A stretch of 64,000 bases of DNA from Nonomuraea soli (GCF_013761175.1 NZ_JACDUR010000008.1:261875-325874); one strand, 5' to 3'. Counted from the first letter of the stretch, positions 7,977-17,490 are shown. The notes: generated by a model not told the origin, from the sequence alone. Numbers and translations are program-made.

Positions 7977-10343
7977 ATGCCGTCGTATACACCGCGCAGG
8001 CCGGAAGACCCCGAACGCCTCGGAGGCTACGAACTCCGCGGCCGGTTAGGCGAGGGCGGCCAGGGTGTCGTCTACGTCGGCGCCGACGAGCGAGGGGAGC
8101 TCGTGGCCATCAAGTGGCTGCGCCCCCACCTGTCGGGCGACACCGTCGCCGCCGAGCGGTTCGTCCGCGAGGCGTCGGTGGCCCAGCGCGTCGCGCCCTT
8201 CTGCACGGCACGCTGCCTGTCCACCGGCATGCAGGACGGGCGGCCCTACATCGTCAGCGAGTACATCGACGGGCCCACGCTCCACCAGGTCGTCACCCAG
8301 CAGGGCCCGCGCAGCGGACCGGCGCTGCACCGCCTGGCGATCGGCACGGTGACCGCGCTGGCCGCCATCCACCAGGCGGGCATCGTGCACCGTGACTTCA
8401 GCCCGGCCAACGTGCTGCTCGCCTCCGAAGGGCCCCGGGTGATCGACTTCGGGATCGCGCGAGCGCTGGACATGACGTCCATCACCTCCTCGCCGGTGGG
8501 CACACCCTCCTACATGTCGCCCGAGCAGATCATGGCGCATCCCGCCGGGCCGCCCTCCGACATGTTCGCGTGGGCCTCGACGATGGTGTACGCCGCCACC
8601 GGGCGCGGGCCGTTCCCGGGGGACTCCGTCCCGGCGATCATCCACCAGGTGCTCAACAACGAGCCCGACCTGTCGGGGCTGAGCGGGACGTTGCGTGAGC
8701 TGGTGGGGGCGTGCCTGAGCAAGGACCCGGCGCGGCGGCCGACGGCCGAGCAGGTGATCATGGCGCTGGTGGGGCAGCCGATGCAGCTGTCGGAGGCGGC
8801 GTCGGTGGCCAGCGGGCAGGGGCCGCTCCCGGGCGCGCCGATGGTGCCGCAACACCACTCGTGGCCGCCGTCGGGCACGGGGCAGCCGTCGCCGCAGCAG
8901 GCGCCCCAGTCGTGGCCGCCGTCGGGCGGCGGCCCGCAGGCGCCGCACACCTGGCCGCCCGCGGGAAGCGGGGCCCAGGCCCCGCACACCTGGCCGCCGG
9001 CCGGGGGCGGCCGGCCCGCACCCCAGTCGTGGCCGCCCGCCGGGAGCGGGCCCCAGGCGCAGCAGGCATGGCCGGGCGCGGAGGGCGGCGGGCAACCGGC
9101 GCAGCAGGCCTGGCCCTCGCCCTCCGGGGGAGCGCAGCAGCAGTGGCATCAGCCCGGGCACCAGGAGCAGGCGTGGGCCTCGCCCGGTGCCACCGCGGCA
9201 GGGAACGCGCCCTGGTCCGTCCCGTCCGTCCCGGAGCGCCGCAGCCGCGGGCCCGTGGTGGCGGGCATCGCGGCGAGCCTGGCCGTGGTGGCCACCGTCG
9301 TGGCGGTCGTGGTCGCCGTCCAGAGCAACCGCGGCACCCCCACCCCGAGCCCCAGCCCGATGGCCGCCGGCTCCCAGGCGACGCCGTCGCCCTCCGAGAC
9401 CACGCAGGCCACCCCCAGCCCGTCCCCGACGCCGCAGCGGATCAGCACCACCGGCCTGGTCACCGTGGACCTGCCCGACACCGGCGTGAAGATCTACGAG
9501 CACCCGTCGGACGCCGTGCGCCTGACGACCTACACCGTGCGCGACTCCGTCAGCAAGAACGCGATCTACTACCCGCGCGAGTCGCTCACCGGCGGCTTCA
9601 CCCGCCGCGGCGACGACTGGGAGGCGCTGCTGTCACCCGACGGCCGCTGGGAGGCCTCGCGCGGCAAGCAGTACACCCAGAACAACCGCGACAGCGTGAA
9701 GATCACCGACAAGGCCAGCGGCGAGAGCTTCGTCGTGGAGACGGCCAAGAAACCGCAGAGCGGTTACCTCGAGATCTGGTCGAAGGACAGCGGCAAGCTG
9801 CTGGTCAACATCGGCAAGCCGGTCAAGGACGGCTGGCAGTCGACCGGCTTCGCCATCGTCGACATCGAGTCGCGCACCGCCCAGGTCGCCACCCTGCGCG
9901 AGAGCTCGCTGCGCGACATCCGCTACGGCTTCGACGGCGAGCAGGACGGCGTCGTCGCCCTGCACCCCGACACCGACACGCAGGCCCTGCGCTTCTTCGA
10001 CAGGAGCGGGCAGCGGGTGCGCCGGGTGCCGAACGTGGGCTCGTCCGTGGCCGGGTTCCTGTTCTCGCCGTCGGGCAGGCTGTTCCAGACGACCTGCCCG
10101 GGGCTGGGCTCCAGCGACCACTGCGTCTACGACGCCGCCACCGGCGGCGAGGTCGAGCGCTTCGCCTCCGCCTGCACCGGCGACTCCTGGTGGTACGACG
10201 AGCAGCACCTGGTCTGCTGGGCCGGGCTCAGCGGCGGCGGCTCGGAGATCCGGGTGATCGACTTCACCGGCGAGAAGGTGCGCGTGCTCGCCGAGCTCTC
10301 CAAGACCGACGACAACGTCTCGGTCTTCTACACCTTCCGCTAG
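7977..10343 (+). CDS. Transmembrane Ser/Thr protein kinase with WPP repeats and extracellular sensor domain
   Basis: 788 residues. Kinase domain about 18-265: GEGGQGVV (25-32), VAIK (K46), catalytic loop HRDFSPAN (138-145), IDFG, GTPSYMSPEQI. The usual lysine of HRDxKxxN is Ser142, so phosphate-transfer efficiency may be altered, although similar loops are known to me in actinobacterial kinases. Residues about 280-420 are a Gly/Pro/Gln linker with tryptophan-containing 13-residue repeats. One membrane helix (about 424-448) precedes a Ser/Thr/Pro stretch and a roughly 290-residue extracellular domain that looks propeller-like (for example LLSPDGRWEASRGK, FLFSPSGRLFQTTCPG), likely a sensor. CATAAT lies 6 nt before the ATG, implying a leaderless start; AAGGAGG is 17 nt away. 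Its stop codon abuts the convergent pirin stop. Confidence 0.9.
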   Translation: MPSYTPRRPEDPERLGGYELRGRLGEGGQGVVYVGADERGELVAIKWLRPHLSGDTVAAERFVREASVAQRVAPFCTARCLSTGMQDGRPYIVSEYIDGPTLHQVVTQQGPRSGPALHRLAIGTVTALAAIHQAGIVHRDFSPANVLLASEGPRVIDFGIARALDMTSITSSPVGTPSYMSPEQIMAHPAGPPSDMFAWASTMVYAATGRGPFPGDSVPAIIHQVLNNEPDLSGLSGTLRELVGACLSKDPARRPTAEQVIMALVGQPMQLSEAASVASGQGPLPGAPMVPQHHSWPPSGTGQPSPQQAPQSWPPSGGGPQAPHTWPPAGSGAQAPHTWPPAGGGRPAPQSWPPAGSGPQAQQAWPGAEGGGQPAQQAWPSPSGGAQQQWHQPGHQEQAWASPGATAAGNAPWSVPSVPERRSRGPVVAGIAASLAVVATVVAVVVAVQSNRGTPTPSPSPMAAGSQATPSPSETTQATPSPSPTPQRISTTGLVTVDLPDTGVKIYEHPSDAVRLTTYTVRDSVSKNAIYYPRESLTGGFTRRGDDWEALLSPDGRWEASRGKQYTQNNRDSVKITDKASGESFVVETAKKPQSGYLEIWSKDSGKLLVNIGKPVKDGWQSTGFAIVDIESRTAQVATLRESSLRDIRYGFDGEQDGVVALHPDTDTQALRFFDRSGQRVRRVPNVGSSVAGFLFSPSGRLFQTTCPGLGSSDHCVYDAATGGEVERFASACTGDSWWYDEQHLVCWAGLSGGGSEIRVIDFTGEKVRVLAELSKTDDNVSVFYTFR
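8862..9119 (+). repeat. In-frame 39-bp tandem repeat coding for WPP-type 13-residue units
   Basis: The tryptophan codons of the kinase linker fall at 8862, 8913, 8952, 8991, 9030, 9069 and 9111. Five consecutive ones are exactly 39 bp apart, giving units of the form xxWPPxGxGxxxP. The region lies on the cytoplasmic side of the membrane helix and may be an SH3-like docking or spacer segment; that role is inference. Such repeats readily change copy number. Confidence 0.75.
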
Positions 10344-11327
10344 CTAGCCCAGGCGCCCCCGCGCCTTCAGCCGGGCGTTCGGCAGCGCGGGGGCCGGCAG
10401 CCGGTCGCCGTCGAACCCGTCGACGGCGCCGAACAGGCTGCCCTCGGCCCACTCCTTGCGGTAGGCGGCGATCTCCTCGTGGGTGCGGGCCACGAAGTTC
10501 CACCACATCACCAGCTGCTCGGCGAACGGCTCGCCACCGATGAGCAGCACTCGTCCGGACCCGGCCAAAGTCAAGGAGGTACGGCCGGGCGCCAGGTAGC
10601 GAAGGCTGTCCATCAGGCCGGGCTGACCGGTCGGGCCGGTCTGGCTGTGCGGGCCGGTCTGGCTGTGCGGGCCGGTCTGGCTGTGCGGGCCGGTCAGCCA
10701 CAGCACGCCGTGCTCGAAGGCCGGGTCCAGCGGCACCTCCAGCTTCCCGTCGACGGCGATCTCCGCGCACACCAGCGGCGTGTAGGCGGTGGCGGGGGAG
10801 CGCAGCCCGCCCAGCGCGCCCATCACGACCCGGACCCCGCCCTCGTCGGGCAGCGCGGCGTGGTGCTCGAAGTGCGGCGCCACGTGCCGGTCGGAGCCGG
10901 GCAGCGCCACCCACAGCTGCACGCCGTGCAGAAGGGTGCGCGGCGACTCCTCCGAGTGGGAGATGCCGCGTCCGGCGGTCATCAGGTTGAGCTGCCCCGG
11001 CAGGACGCGCTGCACGCTGCCGACGCTGTCCTGGTGCAGCACGTCGCCCTCGACCAGCCAGGTGACCGTCTGCAGGCCGGTGTGCGGGTGCGGCGGCACG
11101 CGCATGGTGCAGACCTCGGGGCCGTAGCTGTCGAGGAAACACCAGGCGCCGACCATGCGGCGGGCGCGGTTGGGCAGCACGCGGTTGACGTTCATCATGG
11201 CGCGCGGGCCGCCGAGGGCCACCCGGTGCCCGGTGAGCACCTCGCCTTCGCCGCCTGCCGTACAAACCAGCTCTTCAGGGTGGTCGTCAACATTGCTCAC
11301 GTATTCGAGGGTAGTGGTCCGACTCAT
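10344..11327 (-). CDS. Pirin family protein
   Basis: 327 residues if ATG 11327 is used; GTG 11300 would give a start nine codons shorter. Bicupin signatures are clear: GAWCFLDSYGPE, PPHPHTGLQTVTWLVEGDVLH with the metal-binding His-x-His and Glu, and LMTAGRGISHSE with another His. The pirin C-terminal cupin follows (VLLIGGEPFAEQLVMWWNFVARTHEEI). Pirins bind iron and some act as quercetinases or redox cofactors; the substrate here is not predictable. Three perfect copies of an 18-bp unit insert GPHSQT repeats between the two cupins. The ATG overlaps the start codon of the divergent helicase gene within the four bases CATG. The stop is immediately adjacent to the kinase stop. Confidence 0.88.
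   Translation of the reverse strand: MSRTTTLEYVSNVDDHPEELVCTAGGEGEVLTGHRVALGGPRAMMNVNRVLPNRARRMVGAWCFLDSYGPEVCTMRVPPHPHTGLQTVTWLVEGDVLHQDSVGSVQRVLPGQLNLMTAGRGISHSEESPRTLLHGVQLWVALPGSDRHVAPHFEHHAALPDEGGVRVVMGALGGLRSPATAYTPLVCAEIAVDGKLEVPLDPAFEHGVLWLTGPHSQTGPHSQTGPHSQTGPTGQPGLMDSLRYLAPGRTSLTLAGSGRVLLIGGEPFAEQLVMWWNFVARTHEEIAAYRKEWAEGSLFGAVDGFDGDRLPAPALPNARLKARGRLG
10633..10695 (-). repeat. 18-bp tandem repeat (3.5 copies) inside the pirin gene
   Basis: The unit GGGCCGGTCTGGCTGTGC occurs perfectly three times (10633-10650, 10651-10668, 10669-10686), followed by a half copy (10687-10695). Read on the coding strand it gives three GPHSQT hexapeptides in the loop between the two cupin domains. Perfect identity of the copies suggests a recent expansion. 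Confidence 0.95.
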
Positions 11328-14300
11328 GGCAGATCCCATAGAGAGCCGCCGTGGGGAGCTCATCGCCTCCGCACAGGCGCGCTGGATCTCCGCCCTCACC
11401 GACCTGGGCGGACGCAACACGCTGCTGTACTACAAGGACCGCCGGGCGGGCACGCTCGACCTGGCGGCTGCCGAGCCCGCGATGCTGGAGCGGTTCCTGC
11501 GCACCGGCTCCATCCGCCTCTCGCGGCTGTTCACCGACGCCGACGAGCGCGCCGACGCCATCCGCCGGGTGCAGACCATCCACCGCAAGGCGCGTGAGCT
11601 GCTGGAGGAGCGCGGCATCAGGGCCGCCTACCTGGCCGTCGGGCTGGCCCGCTGGGACGAGCTGTTCCTGCAGCCCGCCGCGCCGGTGCTGTTGCGGGGG
11701 CTCACGATCACCCCGACGCGTGCCCGGCACGACGACTTCGAGCTCGGCCTCGACGACGAGAGCGAGGTCAACCCGGTGCTGCTGCACAAGCTGGCCACCG
11801 TGTTCGGCGCCGTCGCCGAGCGCGCCGAGGACCTGCGGGCGGCGGCGACGGCGGCCGAGGTGCCGGGCTTCGCGATCGAGGACCGGCTGGTCATCGGGAC
11901 GTTCACCTACGCCAAGCTGCCGATGGTGCGCGACATGCAGGCGGCGGGCGACCTGCTCGCCGACAGCGACGTGGTCGCCGCCATCGCGGGCGACGCCGAA
12001 GCGCAGGAGCTGCTGTCGGCCGACGGCGGACACGTCGCCGCGCTCGACTCCCCGCAGGACGACTACTCGGTGCTCGACGCCGACTCCTCCCAGCGCAGCG
12101 CCATCGCCGCCGTGCTGTCAGGGCGCAGCCTGGTCGTGCACGGGCCGCCGGGCACCGGCAAGAGCCAGACCATCGCCAACCTGGTCGCCGCCCTGGTGGC
12201 CAGGGGACGCAAGGTGCTGTTCGTGGCCGAGAAACGCGCCGCCATCGACGCGGTGCTCTCCCGGCTCAAAGGGGTGGAGCTGGGCGACCTCGTCCTCGAC
12301 ATCCACGAGGGCACCCGCGACAGGGCGGGCATCGCGCGCGACCTGGGCCAGACGCTCGACCTGGCGCAGAGCCTGGCGGCGGGGCCCGCCGAGGACCTCG
12401 ACGACCGGCTGGTCGACCGGCAGCGGCGGTTGTCGGACCACGTCGCGGGCCTGCACGAAAAGCACCCGCCCTGGGGGCTTTCGGCCTTCCAGATCCAGTC
12501 GTCGCTGCTGGGCATCCCGGACCAGGCCCGCACGCCCGTGCGGCTCGTCCCGCCCGACCGCATCGACCGGGCGGCGGCCGAGCTGTTACGCGACGAACTG
12601 CGCGAGTTCGCCCATCTGGGCGGCTTCTCGCTGCGGCCGCGGGCGACGCCCTGGTACGGCGCGGCGCTCCGCGACCCCGAGCAGGCGCGGCAGGCCTGCG
12701 CGCTGGCCTCCCGTCTGCACTCGCACCTGCTGCCGCTGCTGGCCTACCGGGTGGACCGCTCGTGCGCGGAGGCGGGGCTGACGCCGCCCTCCGACCATCC
12801 GTCGAGGGTCGAGCGGGTCAGGTTGTTCGCCGGGATCGCCGCCACGCTCGCGCGGTTCTCGCCCCGGGTGTTCGGCAGCGACCCGGACCTGCTCGCCCAG
12901 GCCACGGGAGGGGCGGGGACGTTCGGTCAGCGGGCGGCGCGCAAGCAGGCCCGCGCCTTGTGGCTGGGCCAGGACAAACCGGAGCGGGAGCACCTGCACG
13001 CGGCGTTGTCGCAGGCCGCCGATCAGCTGCGGGAGTGGAACAGGCTCCGCGCGGACGGCCCCGCGGAGACCGCGTCGCCCGGCGGGGGACACGCCACCGG
13101 ATCCGCGCCGTCGCCGCCGCCCGACCTGCCCGACCTGCTGCGCCTGGTGGGCGAGTGCGAGGCCCAGCTCACCTCCCTGCGGGCCTACGTGCGCCTGCCC
13201 GACGACCCGGCCGACACCCTGGCCGCTCTCACCGCCGACCAGGACACGGCCTGGAAGCTGCCCAGGCTCTACCAGCTCGGCACCCGCTTCGACGCCCTCG
13301 GCCTCGGGCAGCTGCTCGACGAGCTGGCCAGGCGCGAGGCCGGGGCCGACCTGGCGGCCGCCGCCTTCGACCACGCCTGGTACGCCGCCATCCTCGACCA
13401 CATCCGCGTCCGCGACCCCCGCTACGCCGCCCACCGCGGCGAGGCCCTGGACGAGATCTCCGGTGACTTCCGCGAACGCGACGTGCGGCACCTGTCCGCC
13501 AACCGCACCCGGGTACGGCACGCGTGGGCGGCACGCCTGCGCGAGGCGGAGGACCGCCATCCCCTCCAGGCCAGGGTCATCCGCAAGCAGGCCGCGCTCA
13601 GGCGAGGCCACCTGCCGCTGCGCCGCCTGCTCGACCAGAGCGGCGACGTGCTGTTCGCGCTCAAGCCGTGCTGGGCCATGTCACCGCTGATCGTCAGCCA
13701 GGTCCTGCCCGCCACCCGGCTCTTCGACGTGGTCATCTTCGACGAGGCCTCGCAGATCGTGCCCGCCGACGCCGTGCCCGCCATCATGCGCGCCCACCAG
13801 ATCGTCGTGGCGGGCGACGACAGGCAGCTGCCGCCGACCAACTTCTTCCGCCAGGTCGGCGACGGCCTGTCCGAGGGAGAAGAGGACGAGGACGACCTGG
13901 TGTCGTTCGGCGCCGGCTTCGAATCCGTCCTCGACGCGCTGCGGCCCCTGCTGCCCACGTGGCCGCTGACCTGGCACTACCGCAGCCGCGACGAGCGCCT
14001 GGTGGCCTTCTCCAACACCCGCATCTACGGCGGCGCCCTGACCACCTTCCCCGGCGTCTTCCGCGGCGACTGCCTGCGCCACGTCGTCGTCGCCCAGACC
14101 CCGGGACCCGGCCAGGAGACGTCCGTCACCGCCGAGGTCGACAAGGTCGTCGAGCTCATCCTCGACCACGCGCGGGCCCGTCCCGGCGAGTCGCTCGGCG
14201 TCATCGCCCTGGGCATGCGTCACGCCGACCGCATCGACGCCGCCCTGCGCCAGGCGCTCGCCGTCCACCACGAGCTGGAGGACTTCTTCGCCGAGGACGC

Positions 14301-15012
14301 CGCCGAACCGTTCTTCGTCAAGAACCTCGAACGGGTCCAGGGCGACGAGCGCGACGCGATCATCCTGTCCATCGGGTACGGCAAGCATCCCGACGGGCGC
14401 ATGCGCTACCAGTGGGGCCCACTGCTGCGCGACGGCGGCGAGCGGCGGCTCAACGTGGCCGCCACCCGCGCCAAGCACCGCCTCACCCTCGTCAGCTCCT
14501 TCTCCAGCCACGACGTCGACCGCGACCGCGTCACCAAGGCGGGGGCGCGGCTGCTGGCCGACTACCTCGAATACGCGGGATCCGGCGGCACCCCCGTCGA
14601 CGCCGGCGGCGCGTCGGCGCTCGACCCGTTCGAGGCCAGCGTGCGCGACCGGCTCGCCCTGTTCGGGATCACCGTCGTGCCGCAGTACGGCGTGGGCGGC
14701 TTCCGCGTGGACTTCGCGGCCACCCATCCCCGTGACCCGGGGCGCATGGTGCTGGCCATCGAGGCCGACGGGCCGTCCTACCGGGACTCGCGCAGCACCA
14801 GGGACCGGGACCGGCTGCGCAAGGAGCACCTGGAGCGGCTGGGGTGGAGCTTCCACCGGCTGTGGTCGACGAACTGGTTCCACAATCCGCAAAGGGAGAT
14901 CGCCAAGCTGAGGGCGGCGTACGAGCGGGCGGTGGAGGAGACGCCGATGGCCGCGCCGGGTACGGACCTCGAACGCCGCCCATCACCCCCAGGAGGCCCT
15001 TCCGACCCCTGA
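11326..15012 (+). CDS. DUF4011-type SF1 helicase with C-terminal restriction-endonuclease-like domain
   Basis: 1228 residues. The N-terminus (about 10-110) resembles the DUF4011 region (WISALTDLGGRNTLLYY). An SF1/COG1112-type helicase core follows: Walker A GPPGTGKSQTIANL (272-279 onward), motif II VIFDEASQIVPADA (DEAS near 806), motif III GDDRQLPPTNFF, motif IV LTWHYRSRDERLVAFSN, RVQGDERDAIILS (near 1005) and motif VI NVAATRAKHRLTLVSS (near 1043). The last about 110 residues carry FRVDFAAT and VLAIEADGPSYRDSRSTRDRDRLR, the DUF559/Vsr-like nuclease pattern (Asp, Glu, then Arg/Lys-rich helix). Helicase-nuclease fusions of this type are frequent in anti-phage loci, but housekeeping copies are also common in actinobacteria. 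The start overlaps the divergent pirin ATG; the 3' end overlaps the convergent permease gene by 30 bp. Confidence 0.9.
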   Translation: MADPIESRRGELIASAQARWISALTDLGGRNTLLYYKDRRAGTLDLAAAEPAMLERFLRTGSIRLSRLFTDADERADAIRRVQTIHRKARELLEERGIRAAYLAVGLARWDELFLQPAAPVLLRGLTITPTRARHDDFELGLDDESEVNPVLLHKLATVFGAVAERAEDLRAAATAAEVPGFAIEDRLVIGTFTYAKLPMVRDMQAAGDLLADSDVVAAIAGDAEAQELLSADGGHVAALDSPQDDYSVLDADSSQRSAIAAVLSGRSLVVHGPPGTGKSQTIANLVAALVARGRKVLFVAEKRAAIDAVLSRLKGVELGDLVLDIHEGTRDRAGIARDLGQTLDLAQSLAAGPAEDLDDRLVDRQRRLSDHVAGLHEKHPPWGLSAFQIQSSLLGIPDQARTPVRLVPPDRIDRAAAELLRDELREFAHLGGFSLRPRATPWYGAALRDPEQARQACALASRLHSHLLPLLAYRVDRSCAEAGLTPPSDHPSRVERVRLFAGIAATLARFSPRVFGSDPDLLAQATGGAGTFGQRAARKQARALWLGQDKPEREHLHAALSQAADQLREWNRLRADGPAETASPGGGHATGSAPSPPPDLPDLLRLVGECEAQLTSLRAYVRLPDDPADTLAALTADQDTAWKLPRLYQLGTRFDALGLGQLLDELARREAGADLAAAAFDHAWYAAILDHIRVRDPRYAAHRGEALDEISGDFRERDVRHLSANRTRVRHAWAARLREAEDRHPLQARVIRKQAALRRGHLPLRRLLDQSGDVLFALKPCWAMSPLIVSQVLPATRLFDVVIFDEASQIVPADAVPAIMRAHQIVVAGDDRQLPPTNFFRQVGDGLSEGEEDEDDLVSFGAGFESVLDALRPLLPTWPLTWHYRSRDERLVAFSNTRIYGGALTTFPGVFRGDCLRHVVVAQTPGPGQETSVTAEVDKVVELILDHARARPGESLGVIALGMRHADRIDAALRQALAVHHELEDFFAEDAAEPFFVKNLERVQGDERDAIILSIGYGKHPDGRMRYQWGPLLRDGGERRLNVAATRAKHRLTLVSSFSSHDVDRDRVTKAGARLLADYLEYAGSGGTPVDAGGASALDPFEASVRDRLALFGITVVPQYGVGGFRVDFAATHPRDPGRMVLAIEADGPSYRDSRSTRDRDRLRKEHLERLGWSFHRLWSTNWFHNPQREIAKLRAAYERAVEETPMAAPGTDLERRPSPPGGPSDP

Positions 15013-17490
15013 CCTGGTGCGGGTGAGCAGGGCCGCCGCGCTCGACAGGAGGGGCGGCCCCACCACGACGGCGAGTACGAACAGCCACGGGACGGCGATC
15101 GTGGCGGGGTCGCCGGCTCCGTGCGTCGTCATGGGCCGGGCCAGCGCCACCCCCATCACGGCTCCAGCACCCAGGCCGACCAGCGCACCGAGCCCGGAGA
15201 TGTAGAGCGCCTGCCCGGCCACGACCATCCGCAGAGTCCTGCGCGGGGCGCCGATGGCCGTCATCGTCGAGCGCTCAGGGCGCATGTCGGCGGCGGCCAG
15301 GCCGGTCGCGGCGAGTGTCCCGCCGACGACCAGGATCAGGGCGCCCGCGAGCCAGCCCCACAGACCGGGATCCGGCAGGTTGCGGTAGCCCTCCTCGGAG
15401 GCGACGGTCACGCGCGGGCTCACCTCGGCCAGGTCGCCCGCCAGCGTCGATCCGGCGGGCGGCCGGTGCATGGCGTAGAGCTGACGCTCCACCGTCGAGA
15501 ATCCCGCCTGCTCGACCAGGCCGCGCGGCAGCACGAACCCTCCCTGGTGCTCCTCGGCGGGCGTGGCCACGACCGCCGGCACCTCCAGGGTGCGCGCGGG
15601 TCCCGAGGTGGAGCCGGCCCGCAGCCTCAGCCTGCCGTCGCGTACCGCGGACGGGTCGAACACCACGGCCTTGCCACTGGCCAGGGCCGCGGCGGCCCGC
15701 GGGTCGTGGCGTCCTTGCAGGAGCCTCAGCAGGTCCTGGCCGCCGACGGCGGCCGTGCGGCGGGTGCGGATGCCGTTCCACCGCACGGTGTACCGCAGGG
15801 CGTAGCGGTGGCGGCCCGTGGTGTCCCGCACCTGGTAGCCGGAGGCCAGGGAGACGCCGGGCAGGCGCCGCACCGCCTGCGCCCTCAGCTTGTCCCACGT
15901 CTCGTCGGCCATGGTCCCGCCCCAGATCGCCAGCATGCCGGTCGGGCGGGCCGAGGTGTAGGCACGCTGCCGGTCCAGGTGCTCGCTCTGGGCGCCGATG
16001 CCCACGGCGACGACCGTGGCCGTGACGCCCATGACGGCGGCCACGGCGCTCGCCGTACGGGCGCGGTGGCGGACCGCGTCGCGCACGGACAGCCGCAGCG
16101 GCAGGCGCAGCCGGGCGGCCGCGCGGCCGGTGAAGCGGACCAGCCACGGGGTCAGCATCACCAGCCCGACCATGATCACAACCGCCGTGGCCCACACCCA
16201 CGTGGAGCCCTCCTGGCGGCGCGCGACCGCGATCGCTCCCAGCCCGGCCAGCACCAGCACGAGGCCCGCCAGCGGCAGGGCGCGCCGCTCGCTCCGGGCG
16301 GCCACGGAGGGTGCGCGGCCCGCCAGCACGCTGACGGTGTCCTGCCGCGCCGCCTGGACGGCGGGCACCAGCGCGGCGGCGAGCCCGGAGAGCAGCCCCA
16401 GCGCCGCCACGCCCAGCACCGGCGCCCACGGCACGTCGGGAGGGCCGACCTGCCCGCCCCATCGCGCCACGATCGAGGCGCCCAGGACGCCGGACCCGAT
16501 GCCGGCCGCCGTCGCCAGGACGGTGGCAGCACCGCCCAGGACCAGGCCGTCGGCCAGCACGATCATCCGCAGGTGGCGGGCGGAGCCGCCCTGAGCCGCG
16601 ATCTCGGCCAGCTTGCGCCGCCGCCTCCGGAGGCCGACGGCGAAGGCGGGCCCGGCCAGCAGTGCGGTCTCCAGCACGACCATGATCACCATGGTGCCGA
16701 GGCCGATCGCGTGCTGGACGTTCGCGGGGGAGTACCGCGACCCTGCCGCCTCCTCGAACATGGGGCGGGAGGTGACGTGCAGGCCGGCCGCGTTCAGAGC
16801 GGGCACCTCGCTCCAGGTCACCGGCCGGGTCGTGGCGGCCAGCCAGCCGGGGCCGAACTCGCCGGGCGACCAGAACCGCTTCGGCTGGACGAGCGGAAGG
16901 TCGGGGCCCACGACCTGCCGGAGCGAGGGCCGGTGCGGATGCTCGACCACCCCGACCACGGTCAGCGGCGCCGCGCCCACCGGCCGCAGGACGTCGCCGG
17001 GCCGCAGGCCGGACGCCGGCGTCACCGCGACCTCGCCGGCGGAGGGGAACCTGCCCTCGGCCAGGGTCCTCACGCCCGCGGTGAGGGGGTCGCGCAGGTC
17101 GGTGCTCAGGGCTTCGACGGGGCCGGTGGGCAGGTGGAGCTCGCCGGTGCCGAAGGGTGTCAACCGTGCGCCGGGCGGCAGTAACCGCGCCACCTCGGCG
17201 GCGCCGAGCGCGGGTCCGCCGTCGTCGCGCCCGCCCGTGGACCAGCCGCCCCCGCGCGGGTCCTGGTGGAGCTCCGTGCCCGCGGGAACCCGCGTCAGGC
17301 GGGCGTCGGCCGCGCCGAGCTCGGCGACCAGGCCCTCCCGGCCCGTGACGGCCATGGTCTCGACGAGGGTGAACATCGCCGTGATGACCAGCACCGGCAG
17401 GCCGATCATCACCATGATGAGCGCGCTTCGCCCCCGGGACCGCCACGCGGTACGGCGCGCGATGCGCAGCGCGGCGCGGGCGGCGCTCAT
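14983..17490 (-). CDS. FtsX-family ABC transporter permease (orphan)
   Basis: 835 residues with the two-module FtsX/MacB-like topology: N-terminal membrane anchor (ALIMVMIGLPVLVITAMFTLV), a long extracytoplasmic region, helices around 260-420 (LETALLAGPAFAVGLRRRRR, LGVAALGLLSGLAAALVPAV), a repeat of that layout, and closing helices near the C-terminus. Such permeases export peptides, antibiotics or lipoproteins with a dedicated ATPase encoded just upstream. Here the upstream partner has been reduced to about 30 codons (17487-17587), so this permease is either non-functional or must borrow another ATPase. The reading frame itself is intact, so loss of the partner may be recent. The ATG overlaps the upstream stop as ATGA. 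Confidence 0.87.
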   Translation of the reverse strand: MSAARAALRIARRTAWRSRGRSALIMVMIGLPVLVITAMFTLVETMAVTGREGLVAELGAADARLTRVPAGTELHQDPRGGGWSTGGRDDGGPALGAAEVARLLPPGARLTPFGTGELHLPTGPVEALSTDLRDPLTAGVRTLAEGRFPSAGEVAVTPASGLRPGDVLRPVGAAPLTVVGVVEHPHRPSLRQVVGPDLPLVQPKRFWSPGEFGPGWLAATTRPVTWSEVPALNAAGLHVTSRPMFEEAAGSRYSPANVQHAIGLGTMVIMVVLETALLAGPAFAVGLRRRRRKLAEIAAQGGSARHLRMIVLADGLVLGGAATVLATAAGIGSGVLGASIVARWGGQVGPPDVPWAPVLGVAALGLLSGLAAALVPAVQAARQDTVSVLAGRAPSVAARSERRALPLAGLVLVLAGLGAIAVARRQEGSTWVWATAVVIMVGLVMLTPWLVRFTGRAAARLRLPLRLSVRDAVRHRARTASAVAAVMGVTATVVAVGIGAQSEHLDRQRAYTSARPTGMLAIWGGTMADETWDKLRAQAVRRLPGVSLASGYQVRDTTGRHRYALRYTVRWNGIRTRRTAAVGGQDLLRLLQGRHDPRAAAALASGKAVVFDPSAVRDGRLRLRAGSTSGPARTLEVPAVVATPAEEHQGGFVLPRGLVEQAGFSTVERQLYAMHRPPAGSTLAGDLAEVSPRVTVASEEGYRNLPDPGLWGWLAGALILVVGGTLAATGLAAADMRPERSTMTAIGAPRRTLRMVVAGQALYISGLGALVGLGAGAVMGVALARPMTTHGAGDPATIAVPWLFVLAVVVGPPLLSSAAALLTRTRSGVGRASWG

